The notes beneath the pieces were generated by a model. It did not search any database. It was not told the origin of the DNA and worked only from the letters and a program-made list of their open reading frames with translations. Source: Aquila chrysaetos chrysaetos (lineage: Eukaryota; Chordata; Aves; Accipitriformes; Accipitridae). From it: a DNA stretch of 64,000 bases. The stretch lies in assembly GCF_900496995.4 (NCBI RefSeq), contig NC_044016.1, forward strand, positions 22,114,932-22,178,931. Reading direction: 5' to 3'. The position numbers were made by a program, and so were the translations under genes. Shown here one piece after another: positions 57,461-64,000 of the stretch (position 1 is the first letter of the stretch; each line of letters opens with the position of its first letter).

Positions 57461-60400
57461 TCACTCCATAGGCACAGAGTCCAGCTCATTCAAGAAGCGC
57501 TGACACTTTCCCATCAGGATCTTGATGGCTTCACTCACCAGCACATCTGGAGGCAAGATACCCGTTGACTCCACTGAAACTGCACAGAGACACAAGTCAG
57601 CACAGCCACTACGCAGCTCCAGCCGACACCTGGCTCCAGGACCTCTGTCGCTCGTCTTCCCTTACACACTTCTGACAAGCCAGATCTTCACAGCCAGAGA
57701 AGAGGTTACATTTGCCGGCAGGAAGCACAAACACATTCAATCCCAAAGCAGCACCAAACCACAACCTCAGTAGTTACCCACTGGAATATGAATGTATGAA
57801 TGCTGATGATGTGGGGAAGAAGGGGGAGGCAGAGACCCAGCTATACATGCTGGTCAGTCTCTGCTTGTTTGTACAAACCACAGCAGAGCTCTATGTTCTG
57901 TGGAAAATGGAGCACTTACAGATGTAATGGTTTCGTACTCTTGCCAGGCGCACAAGGTTTTTCAGACCCTCATGACGGAAAACTTCTCTGCTGAACGTGT
58001 CCAACCGTGCATTGGCTACTCTTGCCACCTTTTTACCTAAAGGGGAAAAAGATGAAACGAGATGGGCACCTGCAGCAGATGGGTGCTTTGTGGTCACAGC
58101 GGGTACTTACGCTGACTCAAACATGCACTCCCCCATCAGCAAAGGCAGTGAAGCCACCAATATAAAGAATTAGCACACCCCCAACATGAAACTCCAACCT
58201 GACAGAACTGGTCTTCTTGAACAGTTCCAACCCAAACACAAAGCTTCTATGTACCCCTGGGCAGGACACAAGAAGTCTTCTCCACACAGAGCTGCTGGAA
58301 AGAGCAAGCTCACTACCCAGTCCTGCAGACAAATGAACAGCACTGGAAGCTGCAGTCAGCAGCTGCAGAGCTCTGCGGACAGGCACCCAATGCCTTAGCA
58401 TTTCAGGGAGATCCCAGTTCATCACCCAACACATCTGCATGTGACAGATGCTCATCTATAAAACCAGGCTCAGCATAGCATGACCAGCTGCTGATTGGCA
58501 AGGCAACATCACAACATGGTTTTGCCTCTACAAGGTTTGGCTCTATTCTCTAATCAGTCTCTGCTAAGGCTTGTAAGGAACAAGGCACTTAGAGCAGGAA
58601 AAAAGTACCCTTGATATTCTGGATCTCAATGACTCCAGGGGAAAAGCACTTCTGCAACATCTCAGCTGCCTCATCCTCAATAGGCTGCAGGAGAGTGATG
58701 TCAGGAAGCAGTCGATAACTAGCTGTGGCCACAGGAGAAAACTTGGCATGATCTTTACCTGCATGAAGAGTTAAGAATCAAGAATGAGGGCAGGCCTCAG
58801 GGAACGAGAGTGCCAGAACACCAGGGGCTAAAGTTCCAGGGGGAAAGCCAGCTCTCCACCCTTCCCCTTCACACAGCTGTGCCCTAGTCCAAGCACTCAC
58901 ACTCCTCCTCCTGCTGCCCCAGGACCCACAACTTACCTATACCCTTGACACAGTGCATAAGCACATCTATTTCCTGGCCAGGTCGCAACAGCGCAATGAG
59001 GATGTCATCGTGAACAGGTCGGAAGTCACCATCTGGAAAGAGGTCTGTCTGATTCCCCAGGGGCACCCATGTCATATGTTTACTGTACACTGCGAAGAGA
59101 AGTCGCAAGCATCAGCCAGCTACTGTCTCAAACAGGCTGCTGACCTGTACAAGACTGGAGATAGCAAAAAGTAAGTTTAGCAGAATGAGGGAATCGGGGC
59201 TCTCTGCGCACAGGGCTGAGAAAAACACAGCACCTATTTTTAGGAGAGATCTCACCTTTGTGATTGAAATATAGTTCATTAGGATCAGATGATTCCTTGG
59301 CTGCCTGAGGATTTCGACTGCATTTTATTTTCAGCTGGAACTGCAGAGTATCAATTTCTGTGCCTTCTTCATCTCCTGGGAAGGGGAGAATGGCATGAGC
59401 CTCTATGGAAACATACTTCTGCTCAGTTTATGTGACCCTAATTTCCTGCTCTGGGGGAAACCTTCAATATTTCTATTTGATCCAAGACTCTCACCTTCGT
59501 TTCTATATTCGAAGAGTCGAGGGTCAGCTCGGATAGGGATGAGGCCCAAGCGATGAGCCAGAATTTCATCCTGCACAATGGATGTGTTGTTGTACACAAA
59601 GACTTTCTCTACAGCCATCGTTGGCACCTCAGGGAGACAAGAGATCAAGTCAGCATAAGATGACAGTTGAAATACATGCCAACAGAATATCCAGCTAGAG
59701 TGTCCCTTCTCTCCCATAAATAATTGCCCTGCAGACTATTTTCAGTGGTATTTCTGCCAAACCAGGCTACCCAATACACCCTTACAGCCAATACACCCCT
59801 TCCCGCTTTGTTGTTTTTTTTTTTTTTTTAAACAAACGATCACAAGAGGTGAAGGGCAGGTTGATCCACAGACACTACCAACAGCACTCCTAAGAGCAAC
59901 AAGCGCTATTGCTCATGCTGCTAAGGCCCTAACTCTCTTTGGGCTCGTGGTACACGTGCAGAACGGATTTGCACTTCTCTTCCAAACCCAGAAGCCGTCC
60001 GCACGGGCTGACATAAGGCGGGGTCCCCCCAGACCTTCCCTACAGCTCCCCGCACCGCCCCGGCGAGCCTCGGTCCCTGCCCCCGCCCCCCCCCGGCCGC
60101 CCTCGGCGGTACCTCGGCGAGCAGGATGCGGCGGAAGGCGTTGGCGATGGCGGCGTCGATGCCCACCATGTCGAACTCCAGCGCGCCCTCCTCCTCGCGG
60201 ATTATGTCCACGCGGAACGCCTGCACGGGCCACGCGCCGCGGGTCACGCCGGGCGCCGCACCCGAACGCCCCCGCCCCCCCAAACCGCCCCAGCCGCCTG
60301 CGGCGCTCACCCACCTCCTCGAACCGCCGCCGGTCCCAGGCGTCCTCGTAGCCGGGGTAGTTGCCGGGGAAGTCGGTGGTGTGGACCTGCGAGGAGGCAG

Positions 60401-60534
60401 ACAGGCAGGGCCGTGAGGGGGGCCGGGGCCGGGAGCCCCCCGCCGTCCCGCCGCGCCCCACTCACGTTGCGGACGCCGAACTCGCCCAGCACCACGCGGT
60501 CCCGCATCTCGTCGGTGCCCCGCTTGGCCGCCAT
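57461..60534 (-). CDS. POLR1C: RNA polymerases I and III subunit RPAC1 (9 coding exons, 346 aa)
   Basis: POLR1C (AC40) is the alpha-like subunit that pairs with POLR1D to nucleate assembly of RNA polymerases I and III in the nucleus. Human mutations cause Treacher Collins syndrome and hypomyelinating leukodystrophy. Exons in transcript order: 60534-60466, 60386-60315, 60220-60113, 59627-59495, 59375-59256, 59089-58937, 58758-58609, 58036-57920, 57579-57461. They total 1041 nt, exactly the human length of 346 aa. Conserved landmarks are [13 protein letters not shown], the alpha-motif-like [59 protein letters not shown] and the C-terminal [14 protein letters not shown]. The start Met follows CGGCGGCC and has no competing in-frame Met downstream nearby. 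For exon 2 the donor GTGGGT, not the alternative GTGAGC 4 nt further, keeps the frame. Head-to-head with YIPF3. Confidence 0.97.

Positions 60535-64000
<3,466 letters not shown>

Noticed and set aside
60301..60320. Alternative POLR1C exon 2 donor GTGAGC, 4 nt beyond the chosen GTGGGT
   Set aside because: It matches the donor consensus slightly better but would shift the frame before FRVDII. Only the GTGGGT site joins in phase.

Overview
The window is vertebrate nuclear DNA, almost certainly from a bird. It holds five intron-rich protein genes with CpG-island promoters. The spliced proteins align along nearly their whole length with human GTPBP2, POLH, XPO5, POLR1C and YIPF3 as I remember them. 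Introns are short for a vertebrate. A truncated CR1 LINE 3' end and a solo LTR of a type I associate with Neoaves point to a bird, probably not a galliform; the species call is inference.

Layout from left to right: a CpG-island promoter (1-711); GTPBP2 on + (712-9624, 12 coding exons, long 3' UTR to about 11.77 kb); a 2.1 kb intergenic stretch with nothing recognised; POLH on - (23938 down to 14010, 10 coding exons); a 306-bp head-to-head promoter; XPO5 on + (24245-53288, 32 coding exons, 3' UTR possibly to 54.85 kb); a 2.4 kb intergenic stretch carrying CR1; POLR1C on - (60534 down to 57461, 9 coding exons); a 359-bp head-to-head promoter; and YIPF3 on + from 60894, cut off by the window edge after its seventh coding exon. 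The strands alternate + - + - +, giving two divergent and two convergent pairs. This is the gene order of human 6p21.1. All spliced frames were followed exon by exon and stay open: GTPBP2 609 aa, POLH 694 aa, XPO5 1199 aa, POLR1C 346 aa, YIPF3 first 261 codons.

The genes are neighbours rather than a pathway. GTPBP2 is a translational GTPase linked to rescue of stalled ribosomes. POLH is the translesion DNA polymerase eta. XPO5 exports pre-miRNA from the nucleus. POLR1C is the shared alpha-like subunit of RNA polymerases I and III. YIPF3 is a Golgi membrane protein.

I found no undescribed multi-gene system. The most unusual structures are: a perfect 363-bp inverted repeat with a 576-bp spacer in POLH intron 4; an XPO5 intron with U12-type ATATCCTT donor and TTCCTTAAC branch site but AT-AG ends; an identical 18-bp ZNF143-like motif, each time paired with a variant about 32 bp away, in two separate promoters of the cluster; and a solo LTR with an intact 5-bp target duplication inside XPO5.
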